Shown here: one piece after another, positions 55,245 through 63,901 of the stretch
Numbering within the stretch: position 1 is the first letter of the stretch
How the letters are laid out: each line of letters starts with the position of its first letter
The notes under the pieces: generated by a model
What the model saw: only the letters and a program-made list of their open reading frames with translations
The model's database searches: none
Told to the model about the DNA's origin: nothing
Made by a program: the position numbers and the translations under genes
Assembly: GCF_018139695.1 (NCBI RefSeq)
Contig: NZ_JAGSOG010000009.1
Span: 1 to 64,000 of the forward strand
Reading direction: 5' to 3'
Length of the DNA stretch: 64,000 nucleotides
DNA from: Actinospica durhamensis
Lineage (GTDB): Bacteria > Actinomycetota > Actinomycetes > Streptomycetales > Catenulisporaceae

Positions 55245-58165
55245 CACTTCCCGCCCTTCGCGAAGAAGCGCCGGTAGACCTGCTCCGCCGCGTCGCCGTG
55301 CTCGTATTCGCCGTACCGCTGCGCGAAGGCGCGCCTGGCCTCGGCGTAGCGGTCCTCGGCCGTGAGGGTCCTGATCTCCTTGAAGAAGGCGCCCACGTCC
55401 GTGGTGTAGGGCCCCGGCGCCTCGGCCGCGAGGTCGAAGTAGGTGCCCCGGTCGCGGGAGTAGCCGGCCTCGTCGGCCGCGAAGAACAGGATCGGGCGGT
55501 CCAGCAGCGAGTAGTCGAAGATCACCGAGGAGAAGTCCGTGATCAGCGCGTCCGCGGCCAGGAAGAGCTCGCTGACGTCCGGATACTTCGAGACGTCCTG
55601 GACCGCGCCGCGGGCCGAGGCCGGGACCGAGACCGTGTTGAGGTAGTGCGCCCGCACCAGCAGCAGGTGGGTGTCGCCGAACTCGCGGGCGAACTCCTCG
55701 AAGGAGAAGCCCGGCTCGAAATTCCCGCTGCCCTGCCGGAAGGTCGGCGCGTACAGCAGCACCGTGCGATCGGTCGGGAAGCCGAAGCGGGCGCGCAGCG
55801 CGGCCGAGTGCTCGGCCACGTCCGGGGCCAGCAGGATGTCGTTGCGCGGATAGCCGGTGCGCAGCGGCTCGGCCCGCATCTCGAACGCCTCCACCAGGGT
55901 CCGCACGTCGTACTCCGAGCGCACCAGGAACGCGTCGAACCGATTGACCGCGCGAATCAGCTCATTGCGCTGGTCGGTGAGCATCGCGCGCACCTGCGGG
56001 GTGTTGACGCCCATGGTCTTGAGGGCGGTGCCGTGCCAGGTCTGGATGTACGTGGTCTGCTTGCGCTTGTTGATCCAGCGCGGGAAGCCCTGGTTGTCCA
56101 CCCAGAACTCGGCCCGGGCCAGTGCCCAGACATACCCCCAGGACAGCCGCTTGACCAGCGCCGCGTCCTTGGGGAAGCCGTTGGTGTTCTCCTCGTACGA
56201 CCAGTACATCCGGCCCGCGTACTTGTGCCGGCGCAACGCCTCGTAGATGTACTTGGGGCTGTCGCTGTAGGACAGGCCCATGTGCGACTCGAACACCACG
56301 GAGCCGCGCTTGACCGGCAGCCGGCTGAACAGCTTCAGACCCCTGCGCTTGACCTGGAGCCGGTTCGCCTTCTGCGCGGCCCGCATCACCTTGCGCACCA
56401 CCCGCAGCACCCGGCCGCCGCCGGTGCCGGTCGCGTTGGCCTCGAAGGCGGCGTTGACCTTCCGGGCCACCGCGTTGCGCGCGGCGATCTGCAGGGTCAG
56501 CACACCGCGGTGGTTGATCCGCACCACCCAGCGGTCCCCGACCAGCTTCGTCAGCAGCGGCCTGGCCGGCAGTTCGAGATCGGCCGCGCCCGGCGGCAGT
56601 TCGATCGCGGTGACCCGGGTGGCCATCGTGCCCAGATCCCCGGCCTTGAGCCGGAAGCGGACCTCGAACATCGGGTCGAGCACGCCCAGCGGCCGCACCA
56701 CGCGGCTCACGTCCACCTCGCCGGTCCATCGGATCCGGCTGCCCTCGTGGCGCACCTCGGCCACCTTCACCCGGTACTGGCGCACCGCGCGCTGGCCCGG
56801 CCGGAACTCCAGCTGGGCGCTCAGGGCCGCGTCCGAGGGCACCTTGCCCAGCGGGTTGACCGTCTCGCCGCTCAGGCGGATCTTCCCGCTCTTGCGTCCG
56901 GCCGAGACCACCTCGAGCCCGGTCAGCCGGGTGGCCAGGTTGGACTCGGCCAGCGAGCGCTGGTGGTAGCCGGCCTCGGTCACGTCCAGCGCGATCCGGC
57001 CGAGCTCGTCCTGCAGGTACCCGTCGTCGCACCAGTACACCCGGCCGTCGCGCTCCACCAGGTCCGTGGTCACCCGGGTGCGGTCGAGCAGGTTCTCGCT
57101 GATCGTGACGAGGTTCGGCCAGTCCTCGCGCAGCAGCAGGTACGCCCCGGCCACCGCGACCCGGTGCGGGCACAGCGCGAAGGCCTGCTCCAGCGGGAGA
57201 GTGGCCAGGTAGTCCCGGAACAGCGTCCGGCACTCCTCGATGTACTCCGGCGCCTGATACGGCAGCTCGCGCAGGTAGAGCACGAGGTCGTGCTCGAGGA
57301 ACTTGACCGCCTTGGCCAGCCGGATCTCGGCCCGGCCCACCTCGTCCGGGAACCGGTCGAGCTCCGCGTCCACCCGGCGGTGGATGCCGATCCGGTCACG
57401 CACGTTCCTGATATTCGAACGCTGGTTGGAGATGGACTTGGCCGCGGCCCTGACCATCACCTCCCAGTAGTACACCGGGTTCGGGATCAGCACGATCCGC
57501 CGCGCGTTGAGGTACGCGGTGGCGGAGAAGAGCAGGTCCTCCCAGTGGAAGCCCTCGGGGAAGCGGATCCGGTGCGCGTTGAGGAACTCGCGGCGGTAGC
57601 ACTTGTTCGTCGAGAGCGTGTCGCGCAACAGGTCGGGCAGATCGGCCACGGACTCGAGCACCCGGCGCTCGGTGTAGAGCTCGGGCCACCACGGCACGTC
57701 CTCCACCCGCCCGGAGCGGTTCACGTGGCGCCGGATGCAGACGCCGGAGACGAGGTCCGCGTCGTTCTCCTCGGCCGCCTGAAGCATGTTCAGACAGGCG
57801 TGCCGGTCGAGCACGTCGTCGGAGTCGAGGAACATCACGTAGCGGCCGCGGGCGTGGTCGATGCCGGTGTTGCGCGGCTTGGAGCAACCCCCGCTGTTCT
57901 CCTCGAGCCGGTGGTAGCTCACCCGCGGGTCCTGCGCGGCCAGATGCGCGGCCACCTTGGGCGTGTCGTCGGAGGAGTGGTCGTCGACGACGACCACCTC
58001 GACGTTGTGCAGCGTCTGGTCGAGCACCGAACGCACCGCGGTCGGCAGCCGGGCCGCGTCGTTGTACCCGATGATGACGACGGAGACGTCCGGCGTCCTT
58101 CGCTCGTTGTGCTCGGGCAAGACTTCCTCACTTGCGCGCTGTCGGTCGCCATGGGACTGCCACAT
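55244..58165 (-). CDS. GT2 glycosyltransferase fused to CDP-glycerol:polyglycerophosphate transferase (TagF-like)
   Basis: A 973-aa bifunctional protein. Residues 27-250 form a GT2 domain: VSVVIIGYND, the DxD-type D114-S-D-D117 and an ENSGGCSKPRNTG loop. The middle (about 330-600) has beta-rich segments of unclear role. The last third (about 620-970) matches CDP-glycerol glycerophosphotransferases: YIQTWHGTALKTMG, YPRNDIL, LLYAPTFRQG, LITDFSSVIFDY. Such proteins build poly(glycerol-phosphate) or related teichoic-type chains. No signal or helix is seen, so it acts at the cytoplasmic face. The ATG at 58165 has a weak ribosome site (GGGGAG, about 12 bases). Confidence 0.9.
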   Translation of the reverse strand: MWQSHGDRQRASEEVLPEHNERRTPDVSVVIIGYNDAARLPTAVRSVLDQTLHNVEVVVVDDHSSDDTPKVAAHLAAQDPRVSYHRLEENSGGCSKPRNTGIDHARGRYVMFLDSDDVLDRHACLNMLQAAEENDADLVSGVCIRRHVNRSGRVEDVPWWPELYTERRVLESVADLPDLLRDTLSTNKCYRREFLNAHRIRFPEGFHWEDLLFSATAYLNARRIVLIPNPVYYWEVMVRAAAKSISNQRSNIRNVRDRIGIHRRVDAELDRFPDEVGRAEIRLAKAVKFLEHDLVLYLRELPYQAPEYIEECRTLFRDYLATLPLEQAFALCPHRVAVAGAYLLLREDWPNLVTISENLLDRTRVTTDLVERDGRVYWCDDGYLQDELGRIALDVTEAGYHQRSLAESNLATRLTGLEVVSAGRKSGKIRLSGETVNPLGKVPSDAALSAQLEFRPGQRAVRQYRVKVAEVRHEGSRIRWTGEVDVSRVVRPLGVLDPMFEVRFRLKAGDLGTMATRVTAIELPPGAADLELPARPLLTKLVGDRWVVRINHRGVLTLQIAARNAVARKVNAAFEANATGTGGGRVLRVVRKVMRAAQKANRLQVKRRGLKLFSRLPVKRGSVVFESHMGLSYSDSPKYIYEALRRHKYAGRMYWSYEENTNGFPKDAALVKRLSWGYVWALARAEFWVDNQGFPRWINKRKQTTYIQTWHGTALKTMGVNTPQVRAMLTDQRNELIRAVNRFDAFLVRSEYDVRTLVEAFEMRAEPLRTGYPRNDILLAPDVAEHSAALRARFGFPTDRTVLLYAPTFRQGSGNFEPGFSFEEFAREFGDTHLLLVRAHYLNTVSVPASARGAVQDVSKYPDVSELFLAADALITDFSSVIFDYSLLDRPILFFAADEAGYSRDRGTYFDLAAEAPGPYTTDVGAFFKEIRTLTAEDRYAEARRAFAQRYGEYEHGDAAEQVYRRFFAKGGK

Positions 58166-58315
58166 ATCGTGTCCGTCTCCCCATCCGGCCTACGCAGGGA
58201 TGGTATCCGATCATCGCCGCGTACTACGGTTGCTGCCGATACCCGGGGATCCGAGCGGACACGCTGGTTCGTGAACCATAGTTGAACGACGGATTGACGC
58301 GCTAGGAGATGTGCA

Positions 58316-60013
58316 TTGCGCACCGCAGCAGCACCCACAGCCGTGCTCACCGGCCCTCAACCCGTGGACGGCGACGGCCTGCTGCGCTCTGCTCTCGCCC
58401 GCCTCGGTGTCACCGTGATCACCGCCGACGGCCCCGCCGCCACCGCGAGAGCCGTGGCCAGCGCCTCGGCCGGCGGCCGGATCGCCCTGGTGGACCCCCG
58501 CCTGGCCGCGCACGCGCACGCGCTGCGCCTGGCCCTGCTCGACCCGCGCTGGGAGGCCGCGCACGCCCCCGGGGTGCTCGTCGTCTCCGGCGCGGCCCGC
58601 GAGCACCTGGCCGCGGAACTGCGCGGCATGCCGGACCTGACGGGACATCGGGTCGAGGGCGTCTCGCCGGCCGCCCGGCTGACCGCGCCGCGGCCGCTGC
58701 TGGCCGACGAGTTCGCCGCGCGCCTGGCGGCCGACGGCGTGCCGGTGCATCAGACCGTGCTGCCGGACGGCCTGATCATGCGTCTGGTGGACGCGCCGCT
58801 CTCGGCCCGCAAGGACCTCTACGCCCAGATCGACTCCGTGGACGACGAGGCGATCCGGCTGCGCCGCGCGGTCAAGAGCGACGACGGCCTTTTCACCACG
58901 TTCCTCGTCTCCCCCTGGACCCGGTACCTGGCCCGCTGGTGCGCCCGGCACGGGTGGAGCCCCAACCTGGTCACCACGCTCTCGCTGCTGATCGCGCTGG
59001 CCGGCGCGGCGGCCGCGGCCACCGGGACCCGGGCCGGCTACATCTGCACCGCCTTCGCGCTCTACTTCTCCTTCGCCCTCGACTGCACCGACGGCCAGCT
59101 GGCCCGCTACGCGCTGCGCTTCTCCCGGATCGGCTCCTGGCTCGACGCCACCTTCGACCGGGCCAAGGAGTACGCCGTCTACGCCGGGCTCGCGTTCGGT
59201 GCCGCCCGCCACGGCGGGGACCACGGCGTGTGGCTGCTGGCCGCCGCGGCCATGGTGCTCCAGACCCTGCGCCACCACATCGACTTCGCCTACCACGAGT
59301 CGCTGCGCCCGCAGCCGGGCACCGAGGCGCCCGCACCCGCACCCGCACCCGCCACGACCGCCGCGGGCGGCCGGAGCGCGGGTTACTGGGCGCGCAAGGT
59401 GGTCATCCTGCCGATCGGCGAGCGCTGGGCCCTGATCGCGCTGCTGACCGCGCTGACCACGCCCCGCGTCGTGTTCGTGACGCTGCTGATCTGGGGACTG
59501 TTCGCGGCGATATACACCACCCTCGGCAGGGTCCTGCGTTCGCTGCGGGCCACCGAGCGCCGCTCCGACCCGGCCATCGACGCCCTGCGCGCGATGTGCG
59601 ATCTGCCGCTCGCGATCAAGGCCACCGCGCGCGAGCCGTTCACCGCCCGGCTCGGCTGGCTCACCCCGCCGGTGATCCAGCTCGTGGCCTACGGCGTCGT
59701 GCTCGGCCTGATCGTCGGCGACCGCCTGCTCGGCCCGGCCTCCTTCGCGCTGCTGGCCGTGGTGATCTACCACCACTACGACGTCGTCTACCGGCTGCGG
59801 GCCGGCGCCGGCATGGTGCCGCGCTGGCTGGCCGTCGCCCTCGGCGGCAACCTCGGCCGCTCGGTGCTCGTGGTCGTGCTCGGCACCGCGCTCAGCCGCG
59901 GCGACGCCCTGAGCGCCGCGGTCTGGGTGCTCACCGCCTACCTCGCCGTCGTCGCCGTGGGGGAGTCGGTCCGGTTCTGGACCCGCCCCGCCGCGCCGGT
60001 GCTGCCGGACTGA
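58316..60013 (+). CDS. CDP-alcohol phosphatidyltransferase with N-terminal extension and DUF5941-like C-terminus
   Basis: A 565-aa membrane protein. Residues 1-170 are a soluble domain of Rossmann-like pattern and unknown role. The CDP-OH-P motif D-G-x2-A-R-x8-G-x3-D-x3-D is intact (D259-G260, A263-R264, G273, D277, D281). About eight helices follow, with a soluble Pro/Ala loop near 340. From memory, actinobacterial homologues are named DUF5941 domain proteins. The start is TTG 58316: AGGAG lies 7 bases upstream, and the nearby ATG at 58310 is in another frame. It likely transfers a phospho-alcohol or sugar headgroup to a lipid or polymer. Confidence 0.85.
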   Translation: MRTAAAPTAVLTGPQPVDGDGLLRSALARLGVTVITADGPAATARAVASASAGGRIALVDPRLAAHAHALRLALLDPRWEAAHAPGVLVVSGAAREHLAAELRGMPDLTGHRVEGVSPAARLTAPRPLLADEFAARLAADGVPVHQTVLPDGLIMRLVDAPLSARKDLYAQIDSVDDEAIRLRRAVKSDDGLFTTFLVSPWTRYLARWCARHGWSPNLVTTLSLLIALAGAAAAATGTRAGYICTAFALYFSFALDCTDGQLARYALRFSRIGSWLDATFDRAKEYAVYAGLAFGAARHGGDHGVWLLAAAAMVLQTLRHHIDFAYHESLRPQPGTEAPAPAPAPATTAAGGRSAGYWARKVVILPIGERWALIALLTALTTPRVVFVTLLIWGLFAAIYTTLGRVLRSLRATERRSDPAIDALRAMCDLPLAIKATAREPFTARLGWLTPPVIQLVAYGVVLGLIVGDRLLGPASFALLAVVIYHHYDVVYRLRAGAGMVPRWLAVALGGNLGRSVLVVVLGTALSRGDALSAAVWVLTAYLAVVAVGESVRFWTRPAAPVLPD

Positions 60014-60053
60014 GCTGCGCCCGCCGTCCGTCGCCGGTCGTTCGCGCTCTGCC

Positions 60054-60083
60054 TCGTGCCGCTTCGTGCCGCTTCATGCCGCG
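60054..60083 (+). repeat. 3 x 10-bp tandem repeat
   Basis: TCGTGCCGCT (60054-60063), TCGTGCCGCT (60064-60073) and TCATGCCGCG (60074-60083). It lies in the gap between the CDP-alcohol transferase and galE genes, followed by an AT-rich stretch (60126-60150) that may contain the galE promoter. Confidence 0.7.
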
Positions 60084-60217
60084 CTGCCCCGACTCGCGCG
60101 CGCCGCGTTTCGCCATGCGCGAGCATGCTCGATCATGTTTGTTTTTGTTAGAATCTGTAGCGCAAGCGTGACGCAGCGGACGCCGACGCGCGCCGCCCTC
60201 CCAGTAAGGTCGTAGAC

Positions 60218-61204
60218 ATGACGACGTGGCTTGTTACCGGCGGTGCCGGATATATCGGATCGCACGTGACCCGGGCCCTGCTCGCCGCCGGCGAGGGGGT
60301 CGTCGTGGTCGACGACCTGTCCACCGGCGCCAAGGACCGGCTGCCCGACGGCGTCCCGGTCGAGATCGCCAAGGTGCACGATCGCGCCGTGGTCGAGCAG
60401 CTCATCCGCACCCACCACGTCGGCGGAGTGATCCACATCGCCGCCAAGAAGCGCGTGGGCGAGTCGGTCGAGCGCCCCACCTGGTACTACGAGGAGAACC
60501 TCGAGGGCCTGCGCACGCTGCTTGACGTGGCCGTGGCCGAGGGCGTGGACAAGTTCGTCTTCTCCTCCTCCGCCGCCGTCTACGGCGAGGTGGACGTGGA
60601 CCTCGTCACCGAGCAGACCGAGTGCACCCCGGCGTCCCCCTACGGCGAGACCAAGCTCGTCGGCGAGTGGATGATCAAGGGCGTCGCGCGCGCCCGGCAG
60701 CTGGCCGGCCAGGACTTCGGCTATGCCAACCTGCGCTACTTCAACGTGGCCGGCGCCGGCGCCCCCGAACTCGGCGACCCGGTAGCGCTGAACCTGATCC
60801 CGATGGTCTTCGAGAAGCTCGAGGCCGGGCAGCACCCGCTGATCTTCGGCGACGACTACGCCTCGCCCGACGGCACCTGCGTGCGCGACTACATCCACGT
60901 CGCCGACCTCGCCGAGGCCCACGTCGCGGCTGCGCTGCGGCTCGTGCGCGACCCCGGGACCGCGCTGACGCTCAACCTCGGCACCGGCACCGGCGCCTCG
61001 GTCAAGGAGGTCATCACGACCATCCTCGACCACACCGGCATCGACCTGCCCCCGGTCATCGTCCCGCGCCGCCCCGGCGACCCGGCCCGCCTCGTCGCCT
61101 CCGCCGACCTGGCCCGCGCGGAGCTCGGCTGGAGCGCCCAACGCGACCTGGCCGAGATGATCTCCTCCGCCTGGGCCGGCTGGCGACTGCGCCACGGCGG
61201 CTGA
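60218..61204 (+). CDS. UDP-glucose 4-epimerase family protein (GalE-like)
   Basis: A 328-aa extended SDR. The NAD motif is TGGAGYIGSH (7-16). The catalytic triad is SSSAAVYG followed by YGETK (YxxxK) near 143-147. RYFNVAGA, then RDYIHVADLAEAH and RRPGDPARLVAS are GalE-typical. It probably interconverts UDP-glucose and UDP-galactose, feeding the glycosyltransferases here. ATG follows AAGG at 8 bases. Exact substrate of actinobacterial GalE homologues varies. Confidence 0.9.
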   Translation: MTTWLVTGGAGYIGSHVTRALLAAGEGVVVVDDLSTGAKDRLPDGVPVEIAKVHDRAVVEQLIRTHHVGGVIHIAAKKRVGESVERPTWYYEENLEGLRTLLDVAVAEGVDKFVFSSSAAVYGEVDVDLVTEQTECTPASPYGETKLVGEWMIKGVARARQLAGQDFGYANLRYFNVAGAGAPELGDPVALNLIPMVFEKLEAGQHPLIFGDDYASPDGTCVRDYIHVADLAEAHVAAALRLVRDPGTALTLNLGTGTGASVKEVITTILDHTGIDLPPVIVPRRPGDPARLVASADLARAELGWSAQRDLAEMISSAWAGWRLRHGG

Positions 61205-61298
61205 GGGCCGCTGCCGACGGCTTCGGCCGAGCCGAGCGGGAGGCGAACGCAGGCGGTCTTTTCGGCTGCCAAACGGTTATGCCGATAAGCTGTCGGGC

Positions 61299-62078
61299 AT
61301 GATCGGACTGATCCTCGCCGCCGGCGCCGGCCGTCGCCTGCGCCCTTACACCGACACGCTGCCCAAGGCCCTGGTGCCGGTGGACGAGGACCGCGGCCTG
61401 ACCGTGCTCGACCTCACCCTGGCCAACTTCGCCGAGGTGGGCCTGACCGAGGCCGCGATCGTCGTCGGCTACCGGGCCGAGGCCGTGCACGCGCGTCACG
61501 CCGAGCTCGAGGCCCGCTACGGCCTGCGGATCGAGCTGGTGCACAACGACAAGGCCGAGGAGTGGAACAACGCCTACTCGCTCTGGTGCGCCCGCGACCT
61601 GCTCAAGCAGGGCGTCATCCTGGCCAACGGCGACACCGTCCACCCGGTCTCGGTCGAGCGCACCCTGCTCGCCGCCCGCGAGGCCGTGCCCGGCGCGCGC
61701 ATCCTGCTCGCCCTCGACACCGCCAAGTCGCTGGCGGACGAGGAGATGAAGGTGATCTCCTCGGCCGAGGACGGGGTCCGGCGCATCACCAAGCTGATGG
61801 ACCCGGCCACGGCCACCGGCGAGTACATCGGCGTCACGCTGATCGAGCCGGAGGCCGCCGAGCCGCTGGCCGACGCGCTGCGCGCCACCTTCGAGCGCGA
61901 CCCGCAGCTGTACTACGAGGACGGCTACCAGGAGCTGGTCGAGCGCGGCTTCCGGGTCGACGTCGCCCCCATCGGCGAGGTCTCCTGGGTCGAGATCGAC
62001 AACCACGACGACCTGGCCAAGGCCCGCGCCATCGTGGCCGGGCGCGGCGCCGAACCCGCCCCCGCCCCGGGCGCCTGA
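61299..62078 (+). CDS. nucleotidyltransferase, phosphocholine/glycerol-phosphate cytidylyltransferase-like
   Basis: A 259-aa sugar-nucleotidyltransferase-fold protein. The signature is LILAAGAGRRLRPYTDTLPKAL, with NNAYSLWCARDLL and LANGDTVH (metal Asp). Homologues are usually labelled phosphocholine cytidylyltransferase family (LicC-like), so CTP use is likely but not certain. It shares one base with the next gene (TGATG), tying it to the glycerol-1-phosphate-dehydrogenase-like enzyme. This supports activation of a polyol phosphate to a CDP-alcohol. Confidence 0.85.
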   Translation: MIGLILAAGAGRRLRPYTDTLPKALVPVDEDRGLTVLDLTLANFAEVGLTEAAIVVGYRAEAVHARHAELEARYGLRIELVHNDKAEEWNNAYSLWCARDLLKQGVILANGDTVHPVSVERTLLAAREAVPGARILLALDTAKSLADEEMKVISSAEDGVRRITKLMDPATATGEYIGVTLIEPEAAEPLADALRATFERDPQLYYEDGYQELVERGFRVDVAPIGEVSWVEIDNHDDLAKARAIVAGRGAEPAPAPGA

Positions 62079-63148
62079 TGGCCGTCCTGAGCCGGCTGAT
62101 CCAGGCGCCCGCCGCGGTCCGGATCGGCCCCGGGGTCGCCACCGAACTGCCCGCGATCCTGGCCGACCAGCGCATCTCCGGCTCCGGCAAGCTCGCCATC
62201 GCCATCAGCGAGGGCTCCGGCCTGACCCTGCGCGAGCGGCTGAGCGCCGACCTGCCCGCGGACGCCGGCTGGTTCACCGTCAGCCGGGCCAGCCTGGACT
62301 CCGCGGTCGACCTCGCCGACCGGATCCGGGCCGCGGGCACCGCCTTCGACACCCTCGTGGCCATCGGCGGCGGCAAGGTCATCGACGCCGCCAAGTACGC
62401 CGCGGCCCGCCTCGGCATGCCGCTGGTCGCCGTGGCCACCAACCTCGCCCACGACGGCATCTGCTCCCCGGTCGCCACCCTGGAGAACGACGCGGGCACC
62501 GGCTCCTACGGCGTGCCCAGCCCGATCGGCGTGGTCATCGACCTCGACCTGGTGCGCGAGGCGCCGGTGCGCTACGTGCGGGCCGGCATCGGCGAGGCGC
62601 TGTCCAACATCTCCGCGCTGGCCGACTGGGAGCTCTCGCACCGGGAGACCGGCGAGCCGGTGGACGGTCTGGCCGCCGCCATGGCCCGCACCGCCGCCGA
62701 GGCCGTGCTGCGCCATCCCGGCACCGTCGCGGACGAACACTTCCTGGCCGTGCTCGCCGACGCGCTCGTGCTCTCCGGTCAGGCCATGACCGTGGCCGGC
62801 ACCAGCCGCCCCGGTTCCGGCGCGTGCCACGAGATCAATCACGCGATCAACCAGCTCTACCCGAAGCTCGCGGCCCAGCACGGCGAGCAGTGCGGCGTGG
62901 GCGCCGTCTTCGCCACCCACCTGCGCGGGGACCGTGACCGCGCCGCCGAGATGGCCGAGACCTTGACGCGGCATGAACTCCCGGTCACTCCGGGCGATCT
63001 AGGTCTTGGTATCGATCAGTTCGTGGAAGCGGTAACCTTCGCGCCGCATACAAGACCAGGTAGGTTCACCATCCTGGAACATCTGGATCTCAGCCGTGGC
63101 GAGATCCATGACGCGGTGAAGGACTATGTCGCTACCTACGCTCGATGA
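62078..63148 (+). CDS. sn-glycerol-1-phosphate dehydrogenase-like (Fe-ADH family, AraM/EgsA type)
   Basis: A 356-aa NAD(P)-dependent metalloenzyme. Nucleotide binding is by VAIGGGKVIDAAK (GGG 97-99), and TNLAHDGICSP and GSGACHEINHAI carry the metal Asp and His. This is the family of archaeal G1P dehydrogenase and Bacillus AraM, which make sn-glycerol-1-phosphate from dihydroxyacetone phosphate. It could also act on another ketose or polyol phosphate. TGATG coupling with the nucleotidyltransferase and a 23-base overlap with the next CDP-alcohol transferase mark a tight operon. Confidence 0.85.
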   Translation: MAVLSRLIQAPAAVRIGPGVATELPAILADQRISGSGKLAIAISEGSGLTLRERLSADLPADAGWFTVSRASLDSAVDLADRIRAAGTAFDTLVAIGGGKVIDAAKYAAARLGMPLVAVATNLAHDGICSPVATLENDAGTGSYGVPSPIGVVIDLDLVREAPVRYVRAGIGEALSNISALADWELSHRETGEPVDGLAAAMARTAAEAVLRHPGTVADEHFLAVLADALVLSGQAMTVAGTSRPGSGACHEINHAINQLYPKLAAQHGEQCGVGAVFATHLRGDRDRAAEMAETLTRHELPVTPGDLGLGIDQFVEAVTFAPHTRPGRFTILEHLDLSRGEIHDAVKDYVATYAR

Positions 63149-63893
63149 GCTACGCGCGGTCGTCCAGCCGCCGGAGAAGATGCAGCGCCGCAACGGCGAG
63201 CACTGGGCCGGCCGGCTGTACATGCGCAGGATCTCCCTGCGCACCACCCGCGTGCTGGTCAACTCGCCCATCACCGCGAACGGCTACACCTACCTGATGA
63301 TCGTGGCCGGCGTGCTGGCCGGCCCCGCGCTGCTGGTCCCCGGCATCACCGGAGCGATCCTCGGCGCCCTGTTCGTCCAGCTCTACCTGCTGCTCGACTG
63401 CGTGGACGGCGAGCTTGCCCGCTGGCGCCGGCAGACCTCGATCGTCGGGGTCTACCTCGACCGCATCGGCGCCTACATGGCCGAGGCCGCGTTCCTGGTC
63501 GGCCTCGGCTTCCGCGCCTCGCACCTGCACGCCGACGGCTGGGCCGTGCTCGGCCTGGCCACCGCGGTGTGCGTGCTGCTGATCAAGTCCGAGAGCGACC
63601 TGGTCGACGTCGCCCGCGCCCGGGCCGGCCTGGCCGCCGCCACCGAGGGCTCGGTCACCCCGCGGGCCGCCGGAGCCGCCAAGCTGCGCTCGCTCGCCCA
63701 GATCTTCAAGATCCACCGGCTCATCGTCGGCATCGAGTCCTCGCTGCTGGTGCTCCTCGCCGGGATCGCCGACCTGTTCACGCACGGGCAGCCGTTCACC
63801 CGCGCCGCCGTGGTCGTGCTGTTCGTCATCGCGGCCGTCATGGTCGTGCTGCACTTCGTCTCCATCGTGCTCTCGAGCCGGCTCAAGTCGTAG
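63126..63893 (+). CDS. CDP-alcohol phosphatidyltransferase family protein with altered catalytic motif
   Basis: A 255-aa membrane protein with about six helices. The CDP-OH-P motif reads D91-C-V-D94-G-E-L-A98-R99, G108, D112, then Ala116 where the canonical fourth Asp belongs (GVYLDRIGAY). From memory, several Streptomyces relatives have His at this position, so this subfamily may use different metal geometry. ATG 63126 follows AAGGA and overlaps the upstream gene by 23 bases. Substrate probably the CDP-alcohol made by the two preceding enzymes. Confidence 0.83.
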   Translation: MSLPTLDELRAVVQPPEKMQRRNGEHWAGRLYMRRISLRTTRVLVNSPITANGYTYLMIVAGVLAGPALLVPGITGAILGALFVQLYLLLDCVDGELARWRRQTSIVGVYLDRIGAYMAEAAFLVGLGFRASHLHADGWAVLGLATAVCVLLIKSESDLVDVARARAGLAAATEGSVTPRAAGAAKLRSLAQIFKIHRLIVGIESSLLVLLAGIADLFTHGQPFTRAAVVVLFVIAAVMVVLHFVSIVLSSRLKS

Positions 63894-63901
63894 GAGCGGA
63901 A

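Noticed and set aside
55298-58285. A 995-codon open frame on the plus strand
   Set aside because: It lies fully opposite the GT2/CDP-glycerol transferase gene, which has clear motifs; no domain is recognisable in the antisense product.
58310-58315. ATG at 58310 as start of the CDP-alcohol transferase
   Set aside because: It is in another frame. The TTG at 58316 has AGGAG at the right distance and opens the correct frame.
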